The notes beneath the pieces were generated by a model. It was given only the letters and a program-made list of their open reading frames with translations, searched no databases and was not told the origin of the DNA. This document shows positions 1 to 9,800 of a stretch of 64,000 nt of DNA, piece after piece. Numbering within the stretch: position 1 is the stretch's first letter; the number at the start of each line of letters is the position of its first letter. Source of the stretch: Cladorhizidae sp. MBARI D1340-BT2 (taxonomy: Eukaryota; Porifera; Demospongiae; Poecilosclerida; Cladorhizidae); the NCBI GenBank assembly GCA_028752905.1, contig JAQNBH010000009.1, forward strand, positions 42,786,509 through 42,850,508. Reading direction: 5' to 3'. Position numbers and translations under genes: made by a program.

Positions 1-370
1 TTGATAGATGTGCTTGTGTCAGCTTCTGCTTACTGCAAGTTTCTCAACTATAAAGATGCTTGGGATGACTATTACTACTCCAGTGAACTCGACTGGCCTC
101 AATCTGAACCCGAATTCCCTGTACAGCTACCAAACAGTGGAAATAGCATGGAACATTTACAAAATTTCATTGAAGCATGCCTTGAGAAAAATTCTGATAA
201 ACTGCGTATCCCACAATGTTTTCTATTGTGTTTAGGACTGCACAGACTATGACATGGCAAGTCAAAACACTGAATGACCTGATGTCTACTTACACTAGAA
301 GACGGAGATCGGGGAAGCACTCGACAAATTTCTGCAGGATCTTGGAAAGCTCAGCAAAGATTACAATAAT
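1..370 (+). other. Open stretch of unknown origin at the window edge
   Basis: The window opens inside an 83-codon open stretch (1-252) with no recognised domain. It is rich in Asp, Tyr and Ser near its start and may be cut by the window edge. A second frame stays open from about 240 to 380 and is basic (a run of Arg near 298). The stretch leads into the hammerhead-like dispersed repeat, so the most economical reading is part of the same decayed retroelement. That is inference; a real exon cannot be excluded. Confidence 0.25.
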
Positions 371-415
371 GTCTCATTATTCCTGATGAAGGCTAGAGCA
401 TCTAGTCGAAACGTC
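371..415 (+). ncRNA. Hammerhead-ribozyme-like motif in a dispersed repeat
   Basis: The strand reads CTGATGA at 383-389, then a perfect 7-bp hairpin (391-397 pairing with 401-407, loop GCA, one G-U pair), then GAAA at 408-411 and CGTC at 412-415. This is the order of a type I hammerhead core: CUGAUGA, stem II, GAAA, stem III, UH. Two departures matter. There is an extra A at 390 between the core and stem II. Stem III is only A-C/G-U with no loop, so it could fold only as a dimer, as in the short-stem-III hammerheads known from Penelope-like elements and retrozymes. Stem I pairing (about 374-378 with 417-421) is weak. A degenerate copy of the same repeat lies at 35161. Confidence 0.35.
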
Positions 416-779
416 AAGTGAATACAATTTCAAGTTGATTATTGAGAAGGTGATTTTAATGTTATTATGTCAACAGAGAGTTCATTGAAAGATTACAATA
501 CTAAACCTGTCAGTGCAGAGCAATGCTGCGGGGAATAATGCTCAACTCTTGTGAACAGAATTGCTTCTCCACTGTTTTAAGAAATTAGACTACAGCCTTT
601 GATGAAGCAAATGTATTGGATCTATATAGCACAGAAGCACATTCATTGCCAGGTGCTCATCCCTGCAGCCACGCTCTTCTACTAGTGAACATGAACCTGA
701 TGGGAGGGGCTACTTCCATTATATGGAGGTGCTATGCATAATATGATGGATTTTTTCCAGCAGAAGATGGATTGTGCCA

Positions 780-2170
780 CAACTGGGATATTGTCCTGGT
801 CATTTTGTAACGAAGGAAGTGTGCCAGTTGAAAGCCAATGAATCTAGCAAATGTAGGGCAGCTATGGTGTCCTCACCTACAATTTGCTCAATCAATGCTG
901 CCTGTCTCGGGCATCTATAATAATGTCTCTGTGTATGGACCTAATCTTTTAGCCCTAATTACGGTGGCGGGGGAAGCTCTGATAGTTGTGCAGGTTGTTT
1001 GAAAACTGAATCTTCATACTCCTTCATAGGATCTTTCTACGGCCCTTACCGCAGCAAAGATCTGTTCTTTGCAGATATTGATCTTAATGATCATGTCTAT
1101 ACAGACACATGGCTTGTTCTCAAGAATCTCCTTAGCGACGTAATTCTCTGGCGAGACTTATATCAATACGAGTATTGCTAACGAGTTTGGTGGCTCTAAG
1201 TCTGAGTTGGTAATATGTCGATTTATACTCGTGCGGAGCTTCACTTGAAGAAGTATCACTCTTTGCAAACATTCTTCCTGGCCGTAAAGCATAGCAACTA
1301 CATAACAGTCAAGACACCTCCTGTACAGGACATGACTGCCTTGACAACCTTTCAACTCAAGAAGAAGAGCTGGAGAAAACCCTATACTCCGCTAGTTGAA
1401 AGCTGACTTGAGGTGGAGTGGATGTTGCCTGGGTTGCTGTCTCTGCAATGCTAAATCGGGAGGGGCAGCCGGCCACATTCCTGTTGAGAACACTTGCAAG
1501 AGTAGTGAAGTACATTATTCATCCGTAGAGAAGGAGACCATGGCGCTCATAGCAGCACAGGTGGCATGCTTGCCTTGCATTTCAAGTTGCTTTTCCGTGT
1601 CCAAATATGAATTTGTCAACCATCAAATGCCTTGATTGGATATTCATTCTCTGCGGGCTTGACTACACCTAACAATTCACAATTAGTTCGGCTTGACTAT
1701 CACTAGAGTTGCCTTATACACTGGGGAATAGCAACTGGCAAGATTACGCCTTATCACCCTGTTGGGGAATGTGGGCTGAAATGTACATGGAAGACTGTCC
1801 TCGCACTAAAGTCATCTAATGTGCCAGGCTCGCTGGGATTCTGTGCTACCTCCAGGTGATTACATTCAATCAGGTCCTCCTCTACGCCCACAAAATGCCA
1901 CATCTCCATGAGAAGTTCTTTGGGTTTCAAGCCATTTGTCCCCATGGTGCGTACTTCCCTGCCATCGTGGCTGACGTCCCCCAGCTCCAGGCCTGCCCTG
2001 CCCATTCCTCAGGGGCAACAAGAATGGCCTACTTGTGGACCGAGTTGAACTGAAAGAGGCCAACTCAACCTGTGCTCATTTGCGTCACATGTGGTCGAGA
2101 GTCTACTACTTCCCATTAAGACTTGGCTCTTTGTCTAACTGGCCTGGTGGATGTTACACGCACTCTGCCA
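780..2170 (+). pseudogene. Ty3/gypsy gag-pol relic, collapsed and frameshifted
   Basis: No frame is open throughout, but pieces of a gypsy polyprotein follow in the right order. Around 790-960 is a zinc-knuckle/linker-like stretch (CPGHF, then SSPTICSINAACLG). At 965-1190 there is a protease-like stretch (GGSSDSC, then LLSDVILWRDL) and at 1185-1215 a FGGSKSELVIC-like join. At 1490-1560 there is an RNase H fragment (SSEVHYSSVEKETMALIAA), and at 1745-2110 the C-terminal end of an integrase (TPYHPVG, VLALKSSNVP, LPSWLTSP, DRVELKEANSTCAH). The reverse transcriptase between protease and RNase H and most of the integrase core are missing, so the element has collapsed by internal deletions. Frame changes and stops separate the pieces. 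No LTRs were recognised. Family placement rests on remembered conserved motifs and no search was run. Confidence 0.6.
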
Positions 2171-2227
2171 CCAGCATGTTCCTCAGGTGCTCCTCAAATT
2201 CATGGTTGTTGTTACAAATGATATCAC

Positions 2228-2567
2228 TTCCACCAATAGCTATACCTGAATCTAACTTCAGCCCAGCACTTCGAACTGTTCCACCAACAGCTATACCTGA
2301 ACCTAACTTCATCCCAGCACTTCAAACTGTTCCACCAACAGCTATACCTGAACCTAACCTGAACCTAACTTCAGCCCAGCACTTCAAACTGTTCCACCAA
2401 CAGCTATACCTGAACCTAACTTCAGCCCACCACTTCAAACTGTTCCACCAACAGCTATCTATACCTGAACCTAACTTCAGCCCAGCACTTCAAACTGTTC
2501 CACCAACAGCTATACCTGAACCTAACTTCAGCCCACCACTTCAAACTGTTCCACCAACAGCTATACC
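2228..2567. repeat. 51-bp minisatellite, left arm
   Basis: About six and a half units of roughly 51 bp containing ACCTGAACCTAACTTCAGCC and CTTCAAACTGTTCCACC, some with short extra or missing segments. The array stops exactly at a DNA transposon and resumes beyond it at 3845, so the two arms were one array before the insertion. Confidence 0.95.
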
Positions 2568-3844
2568 CAGAGGTTATTATTGCCGGCAATCGGCACTTTA
2601 CCGATCAGTGAATGCACGTGACCGATCATTTCGTTCTATGATCTGACAAAATGGCCGGTCGTTTTGGGGCCAAGAGAAAAAGTAGTAGTTGTAGCTCTTT
2701 GGGTAGTAGTAGCTCTGCTTCAGGTAGCTCTTGTGTAGGTGGCTCTGAGGCTAAGCGGAGTAAACGTCAGGTGAGCATTTCCACCTTTGAAAAGTGGCAA
2801 CGGCAGTTTGACAGTGATCATCAGACTTTGCTATGGCTACGATGCAGCAAGGACCGCTCGGACAAATCACTGGCATCAACGTTGTGGTGTGAATTTTGCC
2901 GACAATTTGAAGAAAAGATCGAAGGAATGAGAAACTTCTCTACTGCCTGGATAACTGGCTCTACAAATCATAAGACCAGCAACATCTTGGATCATGCTAA
3001 AAGTGAGCAACACGCAACTTCGATGACCTGCATGCGTACTGCCCTAGCTAAAGCTAGCAATCAACCAATTGAAAGTTACTCTCCCATTGCTCGTTTCTTG
3101 TTAACAATGGATGAAGAAGAGAAGATTAGAATGAAGCACAAGTTTGAGATCTGTTATGTTCTGGCTAAGGAAAGCCTGGCCTTCCTCAAGTACTCTGCTT
3201 TTCATTCTCTTGCTGAACAACAAGGAGTACAGCTGGGTTCCTCATACAAGAGAAGTCATTGTGCTAAGCTTTTTACCTCAAATCAAGCTCCTAGGAAAGA
3301 GTACAGGAAGAGATCATTATTTGAAGATGACCCTGACACCTCTGATAACAATGGTGAGGACTCAGAGTTCACACTTGATGCTTGGGATGAGTGGTTTGCA
3401 GAATCTGCAGATGATGACACTGATCATGATTAAAACTTCTTCAACTTGGCTGATAACTCTGAATTGTAATTTGCACTGTTGTTTTGATTAACGATTTGTT
3501 TTGATTAACGTATCATTAATGACAATTAATGACAAAAATATTATTACTAGACCAAAAAAAAATTGTTCAACATTCAACAACCAATAACAGTACTACATAT
3601 TAATAACAAATAAAAACATGAAATGTCCACCAGTCCAGTCTGCTGTCCCATTGCACCCAACCTGCATTCCCCTCAGAATTGCTTCCGAGATGATCCTTTG
3701 TGAGGCATCATCTAGCAAAGATCTTTGTTTTGGTATTAATGATCTCTTATAACTCAAAAGTTCAAAAGCTGATCATGTCCTACCAAAACAGCATATGGTC
3801 TGACATTATGTCAGCCTATCCCATGAGAGTTATAGTAAGCACTG
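2568..3844 (+). mobile_element. Complete short DNA transposon inside a minisatellite
   Basis: The element spans 1277 bp. Its ends are imperfect inverted repeats: the left reads CAGAGGTTATTAT, and the right, on the other strand, reads CAGTGCTTACTAT (10 of 13 identical). It is flanked by a 6-bp direct repeat TATACC (2562-2567 and 3845-3850). Removing the element and one copy restores the uninterrupted minisatellite unit, so this is a clean insertion. It carries one ORF (2651-3433) and an AATAAA near 3609. CAG-starting ends and the ORF's zinc finger suggest the hAT superfamily. A 6-bp duplication is shorter than the usual 8 bp but occurs in some hAT and other lineages, so the superfamily is inferred. 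Confidence 0.7.
2651..3433 (+). CDS. hAT-like transposon protein, zinc finger without catalytic core
   Basis: An intact single-exon ORF of 260 residues, beginning 83 bp inside the transposon. Residues 10-40 are Ser-rich and basic. Residues 80-121 hold a zinc-finger-like module with Cys80, Cys83, His115 and His121, around conserved segments such as NFSTAWITGSTNHKTSNI, typical of ZNF862/ZMYM-like proteins derived from hAT transposases. Residues 160-205 (AKESLAFLKY) are the helix that normally leads into the transposase body. The RNase H-like catalytic domain is absent. Instead there is a short acidic tail (225-260) rich in Asp and Trp. Length is about a third of a full transposase. The reading frame survives, so the protein may bind element ends without cutting, but that function is inference. 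Confidence 0.65.
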   Translation: MAGRFGAKRKSSSCSSLGSSSSASGSSCVGGSEAKRSKRQVSISTFEKWQRQFDSDHQTLLWLRCSKDRSDKSLASTLWCEFCRQFEEKIEGMRNFSTAWITGSTNHKTSNILDHAKSEQHATSMTCMRTALAKASNQPIESYSPIARFLLTMDEEEKIRMKHKFEICYVLAKESLAFLKYSAFHSLAEQQGVQLGSSYKRSHCAKLFTSNQAPRKEYRKRSLFEDDPDTSDNNGEDSEFTLDAWDEWFAESADDDTDHD

Positions 3845-4558
3845 TATACCTGAACCTAACTTCATCCCAGCACTTCAAACTGTTCCACCAACAGCTATAC
3901 CTGAACCTAACCTGAACCTAACTTCAGCCCAGCACTTCAAACTGTTCCACCATCAGCTATCTATACCTGAACCTAACTTCAGCCCAGCACTTCAAACTGT
4001 TCCACCAACAGCTATACCTGAACCTAACTTCAGCCCACCACTTCAAACTGTTCCACCAACAGCTATACCTGAACCTAACTTCAGCCCACCACTTCAAACT
4101 GTTCCACCAACAGCTATCTATACCTGAACCTAACTTCAGCCCAGCACTTCAAACTGTTCCACCAACAGCTATACCTGAACCTAACTTCAGCCCACCACTT
4201 CAAACTGTTCCACCAACAGCTATACCTGAACCTAACTTCAGCCCAGCACTTCAAACTGTTCCACCAACAGCTATACCTGAACCTAACTTCAGCCCACCAC
4301 TTCAAACTGTTCCACCAACAGCTATACCTGAACCTAACTTCAGCCCACCACTTCAAACTCTTCCACCAACAGCTATACCTGAACCTAACTTCAGCCCACC
4401 ACTTCAAACTGTTCCACCAACAGCTATACCTGAACCTAACTTCAGCCCACCACTTCAAACTGTTCCACCAACAGCTATACCTTGAACCTAACTTCAGCCC
4501 AGCACTTCAAACTGTACCAACAGCTATACCTGAACCTAACTTCAGCCCAGCACTTCGA
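3845..4558. repeat. 51-bp minisatellite, right arm
   Basis: About fourteen units of the same 51-bp repeat as at 2228-2567, with variants GCCCACCACTTC versus GCCCAGCACTTC. It continues the array beyond the inserted transposon. The minus strand is open for 114 codons (YSCWWNSLKWWAEVRFR pattern) only because 51 is divisible by three; that frame is not called as a gene. Confidence 0.95.
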
Positions 4559-5819
4559 CATTCTGCTTGCTTGTTAAATGAAGCCAATGTTACGTTAACA
4601 TTATTCCTATAAGAATTTTTACTGAAAGGAAGAACGATGTAGACAGAGTAAAACCTTTTTTACTCACACATGGTAAAGGGTGACAAGTTCTTGTGTCAAC
4701 TTCCATGGCCGATGCCCATGTCTATGAATATTGATTGGATGGGATGTAGTGTTGTTGTTGTTCAGTTGTTGGTTGCCGCAGTGCACCCCTTTACCTTGTG
4801 AGTAGTTGTGTGTGTCCTTCCTTGTGCTTTTCTTTACCATGTATGAATGTAAATGTTTGTTCCACCCTTTACCATTTTAATGTCCTTGCATGTTTAATTA
4901 ACCCATTATGTTGTGTGAGTGTACTTTGTTCTACCATTTTAATGTCCTTGCATGTTTAATTAACCCTTTATGTTGTGCGAGTGTAAATGTTTTACTTTGT
5001 TCTACCCTTTACCATGTTAATGTCCTTGCATGAAATCCCTTTACCAACCATGTGTGAGTTGCAGACCTTCCAAATGTTATGCCTCTGGTGTGACTATCAC
5101 ACTTTGCAGGTGATTACTACACACACAAGGTGCACAATTCCCACACCTCAAAGCTTTGTCAGCTGCTCTGGAAAATAATGATTATTATGTTGCGGGGTGG
5201 GGGTGGGTGGGTGGGTGTTTATATACCACAAGGTGTCCTTTATATGTGAGCGGACCAGATGGCAGTAGCTAACGAGTGTAGACATGACAAATCTCACACC
5301 TCCAATGTGAGCTTCACTTAGAAATCATTTTCATTACACATGCCCAGATGTGTATAATTCTCATCCCCCCCCCCCTCGTCCGTATTTTTAGTTGCCTGTG
5401 TCTTGCAGGCCAGACATCAATAGTCAGCTATAAAAGTACAGTAACTGGTAAAGGGTCTTTTCCAATGCTGACTCAGCACTATTCTGTTGCGAGCAGGTGT
5501 TCATCACCCATTGTGTTCAGTGAATATCACACTGAAAGCAGACAACTCCAGCAGTTTATTATTGTTTTTGCTTTCTTCACCATCTTGCGTCTTTTTGTAG
5601 CAGATCTTGAGCATGCCCATGACGTTTGCTTGGTGTGTATAATTATATCCATGAAGGACCGAAACAGAACATTGCATGAGTGAAACAAACTCCTTTACTT
5701 TCTTCCACATCTCTCACATTTATAGGGGGAGGGAGGGAGTCTTAAGGTCCAACCTTGCTGCTATATATAAGTAGGCTAACCATTACCATTATATGAGGAG
5801 CAGAATGTTTGTGTGTTGC
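4559..5819. other. Non-coding stretch with short duplications
   Basis: No gene recognised. At 4860-5040 a segment with TTTAATGTCCTTGCATG and TTAATTAACCC is repeated about three times with drift. Copies of the TGGTAAAGGGT motif near 4672 and 5448 echo the array that follows. A GT/GGGTG-rich tract lies near 5195-5215. This could include the missing 5' exon of the Sel1 gene, but no exon could be chosen. Confidence 0.5.
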
Positions 5820-6735
5820 TGTTTACCACATGTGAGCTACCCTTTACCATGTGTGACCTGCCGTTTACCACTAGTGAGCTATCCTTTACCACGTGTGAGC
5901 TACCCATTACTACATGTGAGCAATCCCTTACCATGTGAGATACCCTTTACCACATGTGAGCTGCTGTTACCACATGTGAGATACCCTTTACCATGTGTGA
6001 GCTGCTGTTTACCACATGTGAGCTACCCTTTACCATGTGTAACCTGCCGTTTACCACTTGTGAGCTATCCTTTACCACGTGTGAGCTACCCATTACTACG
6101 TGAGCAATCCCTTACCATGTGAGATACCCTTTACCACATGTGAGCTGCTGTTACCACATGTGAAATACCCTTTACCATGTGTGACCTGCCGTTTACCACT
6201 TGTGAGCTATCCTTTACCACGTGTGAGCTACCCATTACTACATGTGAGCAATCCCTTACCATGTGAGATACCCTTTACCACATGTGAGCTGCTGTTACCA
6301 CATGTGAGATACCCTTTACCATGTGTGAGCTGCTGTTTACCACATGTGAGCTACCCTTTACCATGTGAGCTGCTGTTACCACATGTGAGATACCCTTTAC
6401 CATGTGTGAGCTGCTGTTTACCACATGTGAGCTACCCTTTACCATGTGAGATACCCTTTACCACATGTGAGCTGCTGTTTACCACATGTGAGATACCCTT
6501 TACCATGTGAGCTACCCTTTACCACATGTGAGATACCCTTTACTACATGTGAGCTGACTTTTACCACATGTGAGATACCCTTTACCACATGTGAGCTGCT
6601 GTTTACCACATGTGAGATACCCTTTACCATGTGATCTACCCTTTACCACATGTGAGCTGCTGTTTACCAAATGTGAGATACCCTTTACCACATGTGAGCT
6701 GCTGTTTACCACATGTGAGATACCCTTTACCATGT
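5820..6735. repeat. Minisatellite of TACCCTTTACC(ACA)TGTGAG units
   Basis: About 45 units of 19-23 bp built on CCCTTTACCACATGTGAG and its shorter form CCCTTTACCATGTGAG, in places grouped as two- and three-unit blocks. The same motif occurs in reverse orientation at 7258-7806, so the first detected Sel1 exon sits between inverted arrays. Confidence 0.95.
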
Positions 6736-6748
6736 GTGTAGTGAACAT

Positions 6749-6861
6749 ACGTCGTTGAATGTGCCGTCTCATAGCCACACTTATTTACTGTGTACTTGAC
6801 AACAAACGTCGTTGAATGTGCCGTCACATAGCCACACTTATTTACTGTGTACTTGACAACT
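6749..6861. repeat. Two-copy 57-bp tandem duplication
   Basis: Two nearly identical 57-bp copies (starting at 6749 and 6806, sharing GTCGTTGAATGTGCCGTC) lie just before the splice acceptor of the first detected Sel1-gene exon at 6873. The only clear difference is TCTCATAG versus TCACATAG. Confidence 0.9.
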
Positions 6862-6872
6862 ATTCCTCTCAG

Positions 6873-9800
6873 AGGCAGGGGATGAGTTGGCTGCCGTGGA
6901 AACGCAGCTAGAGAAACACCAAGGAGGAGCAGGTAGCAAGAAGAGGCAACTGGATCTCTTTAGATCTCTTTGTGTGGATGTGTCTGAACCAACTTCAGAA
7001 CTCATCGCTAAGCTCAATTATGAGCCTGAAGGTATGAAACAAACTATCTTCGATAGAACGGGTTCTTAATTTGGTGTTAGTTTGGTGTAGTAGTATTTAT
7101 CATAAATATATTCATGAGCACAGGTCAATTGAAGAAGTGAAGCTACTCCTACCTCTTCCTACGGGAGTCGATGCTATTGCAAGGGGCAACTCAATTTTTT
7201 CCCCTTTTCATCATTGTCAACCTTAATTGAATAATCTATGATCTGTTCACACTGCACATGTGGTAAAAGGTTGCTCACATGTGATAAATGGCAGCTTACA
7301 TGGTAAAGGGTAGCTTACATGGTAAAGGGTAGCACACATGGTAAAGGGTAGAATATGGTAAAGGGTAGATCACATGGTAAAGGGTAGATCACATGGTAAA
7401 GGGTAGCTCACATGTGGTCACATGTGGTAAAGGGTAGCTCACATGGTAAAGGATTACTTCACATGTGATAAATGGCAGCTCACATGGTAAAGGCTACTTC
7501 ACATGTGATAAATGGCAGCTCACATGGTAAAGGATTACTTCACATGTGATAAATGGCAGCTCACATGGTAAAGGATACTTCACATGTGATAAATGGCAGC
7601 TCACATGGTAAAGGCTACTTCACATGTGATAAATGGCAGCTCACATGGTAAAGGATTACTTCACATGTGATAAATGGCAGCTCACATGGTAAAGGCTACT
7701 TCACATGTGATAAATGGCAGCTCACATGGTAAAGGATACTTCACATGTGATAAATGGCAGCTCACATGGTAAAGGGTAGCTCAAGTATGATAAATGGCAG
7801 CTCACGTGAATAAGCAAGTGGCTAAATGTCTATAGAAGTACATAATTTGATTGATTCAGCCATTAATTATTGTATTTTATGTACGGGTGTATGGGCACAC
7901 ACTGTTGGATTTGTTTTACACCATATTTTCATATATATATATATATATATATTCACTGCTCATATATATTCACTGCTCTCGATAATCAACTTGCCCTTCG
8001 ATGTTTCAGCCGGACGCTCTGCCCTTGCTCAGTATCAAGTTCCCAATAGTCATTATTAGAATACATTACATCATAGATTATTCAATTAAAGTTGACTTAA
8101 AGTTGACGGTGTGTAAAAAAAAATTAAATAAATAAATGAGTTGCCCCTTGCAATAGCATCGACTCTCGTAGGAAGAGGTAGGAGTGGCTTCACTTCTTCA
8201 ATTGACCTGTGCTCATGAATATATTTATTACTTCCTTTGTTGATTCTTAAATTGTATCTGTTAAGTGCCTAAATCCAGTCAACGGGTCTCATACCAATGC
8301 CTGTAATTAGTGTCGACATTAATTCTGGCCTTAGTGAGGACTATTTGGTTTGCATCTGTTTCCTTCCAGCCTCTGCAGAAGAAGTCTACACACTGGCTCT
8401 CTCAATTTTGGAGGCCAAGAAATACGGTAATCTTTTAAGGATTATGGGGTGTGCATTATTTACCACTCTTCTTCCCTTCTCCTCTCATCTTCCTCTCACC
8501 TCTACTGACCTCACCCCCTCTCCTCTCCTCCCTCGTCACCTCTTCCTCTTCCCATCCTCTCCCCTTTCCTCTCTCCTCTTCTCCCTCCCCTCCCCCTCCA
8601 CTCACCTTTCACCTCCTCTCCTCTCTTCTTCCCCTCCTCTCCCTCTCTCCTCTTCTCCCTCCCCTCCCCTCTCCTCCTCCCCCTTTCCCATCCCCTTCTC
8701 TGCCCTCCCTCTTCACCTCTCATGTAACTATGTGCATGTGGTGTGTGTGTAGTGGCAGAGAGGAGCACATTTTTACTTCAAGTAGCGGCAAGTCTGTTTG
8801 GTTACAGTGGAGACCTGGGGGACCACAATGCACTTTACACCTACGCCCACTTACTTCGGATAGGTGGGTGTGTATATTTAGAAACAAGAGGTGCCAATCT
8901 CTGTCCCCACTCTATTAGGTCAAGGAGTAGAAGAGAATCTAGCCAAGGCTGTAGAACTCTTCAGTGAGCTCTCTATGAAAGGCCATCCCTATGCTCAGGT
9001 CGGTGGTCTTGCTGCCTTCGTGTGTGTCAGTTAGCATACGTTGCAGTGAGCCAGAACGCATTAGGAGCCATGATCAGATGTGTTAACTGTGTTATGATCA
9101 GATGTTTTAACTGTGTTATGATCAGATGTGTTAACTGTGTTATGATCAGATGTTTTAACTGTGTTATGATCAGATGTGTTAACTGTGTTATGATCAGATG
9201 TGTTAACTGTGTTATGGTCAGATGTGTTAACTGTGTTATGGTCAGATGTGTTAACTGTGCTGTATCATTTCAATGGATCAGTTCGTTCATTTTTAGGATT
9301 CTCTTTTAAAACAACTTTTTGTTTCCAGTTGCTAACATTTCAGCCGACTGAAGTATTTCAGTTGGAATGTTGGTTTAAAGAGATTCCTGATGTTGGCTGA
9401 AAGTTCCTGTACAAGTTAGTTGCTAGTAGTGATTAGCAGTGATTAGCAGCTAATTGTTTTTGTTAGTTGCATTGGTATTCACGATCAGATTTGCTTCTTC
9501 TCTGTATTTTGCATTAGTACAGATGATCAAAACGGTTAACATCATCTGCCATTTGTGTCTTTGGTTTGCATTATTAGGATTAGGAGGGATGATCAGATGT
9601 ATTAACTGTGTCTGGCATTATCTTAGTGAATGTGTTTAATCCGTGTTAGTTTACATTAGGAGGCTTGTATTATTCTGGCATTGGAGTTGAGCAAAACTTC
9701 CAGAGAGCTTACACACTCTACAAGGTTTGTTAAAGTATCACAACAATTAGTGTGCTTCAACAGTAATAGCAATGAAATAACTGACGTGTTCCATGTCTAT

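Noticed and set aside
1754..2063. Minus-strand frames opposite the integrase relic.
   Set aside because: The plus strand carries recognisable integrase-end motifs; the minus frames are shadows.
5793..6634. Pro/Leu/Cys-rich frames over the CCCTTTACC array.
   Set aside because: Repeat-derived; both strands open and frames change with unit length.
8297..8918. Ser/Pro/Leu-rich frames of about 150 codons.
   Set aside because: They arise from the CT-rich tract; only 8370-8426 and 8753-8863 are exons, in other frames.
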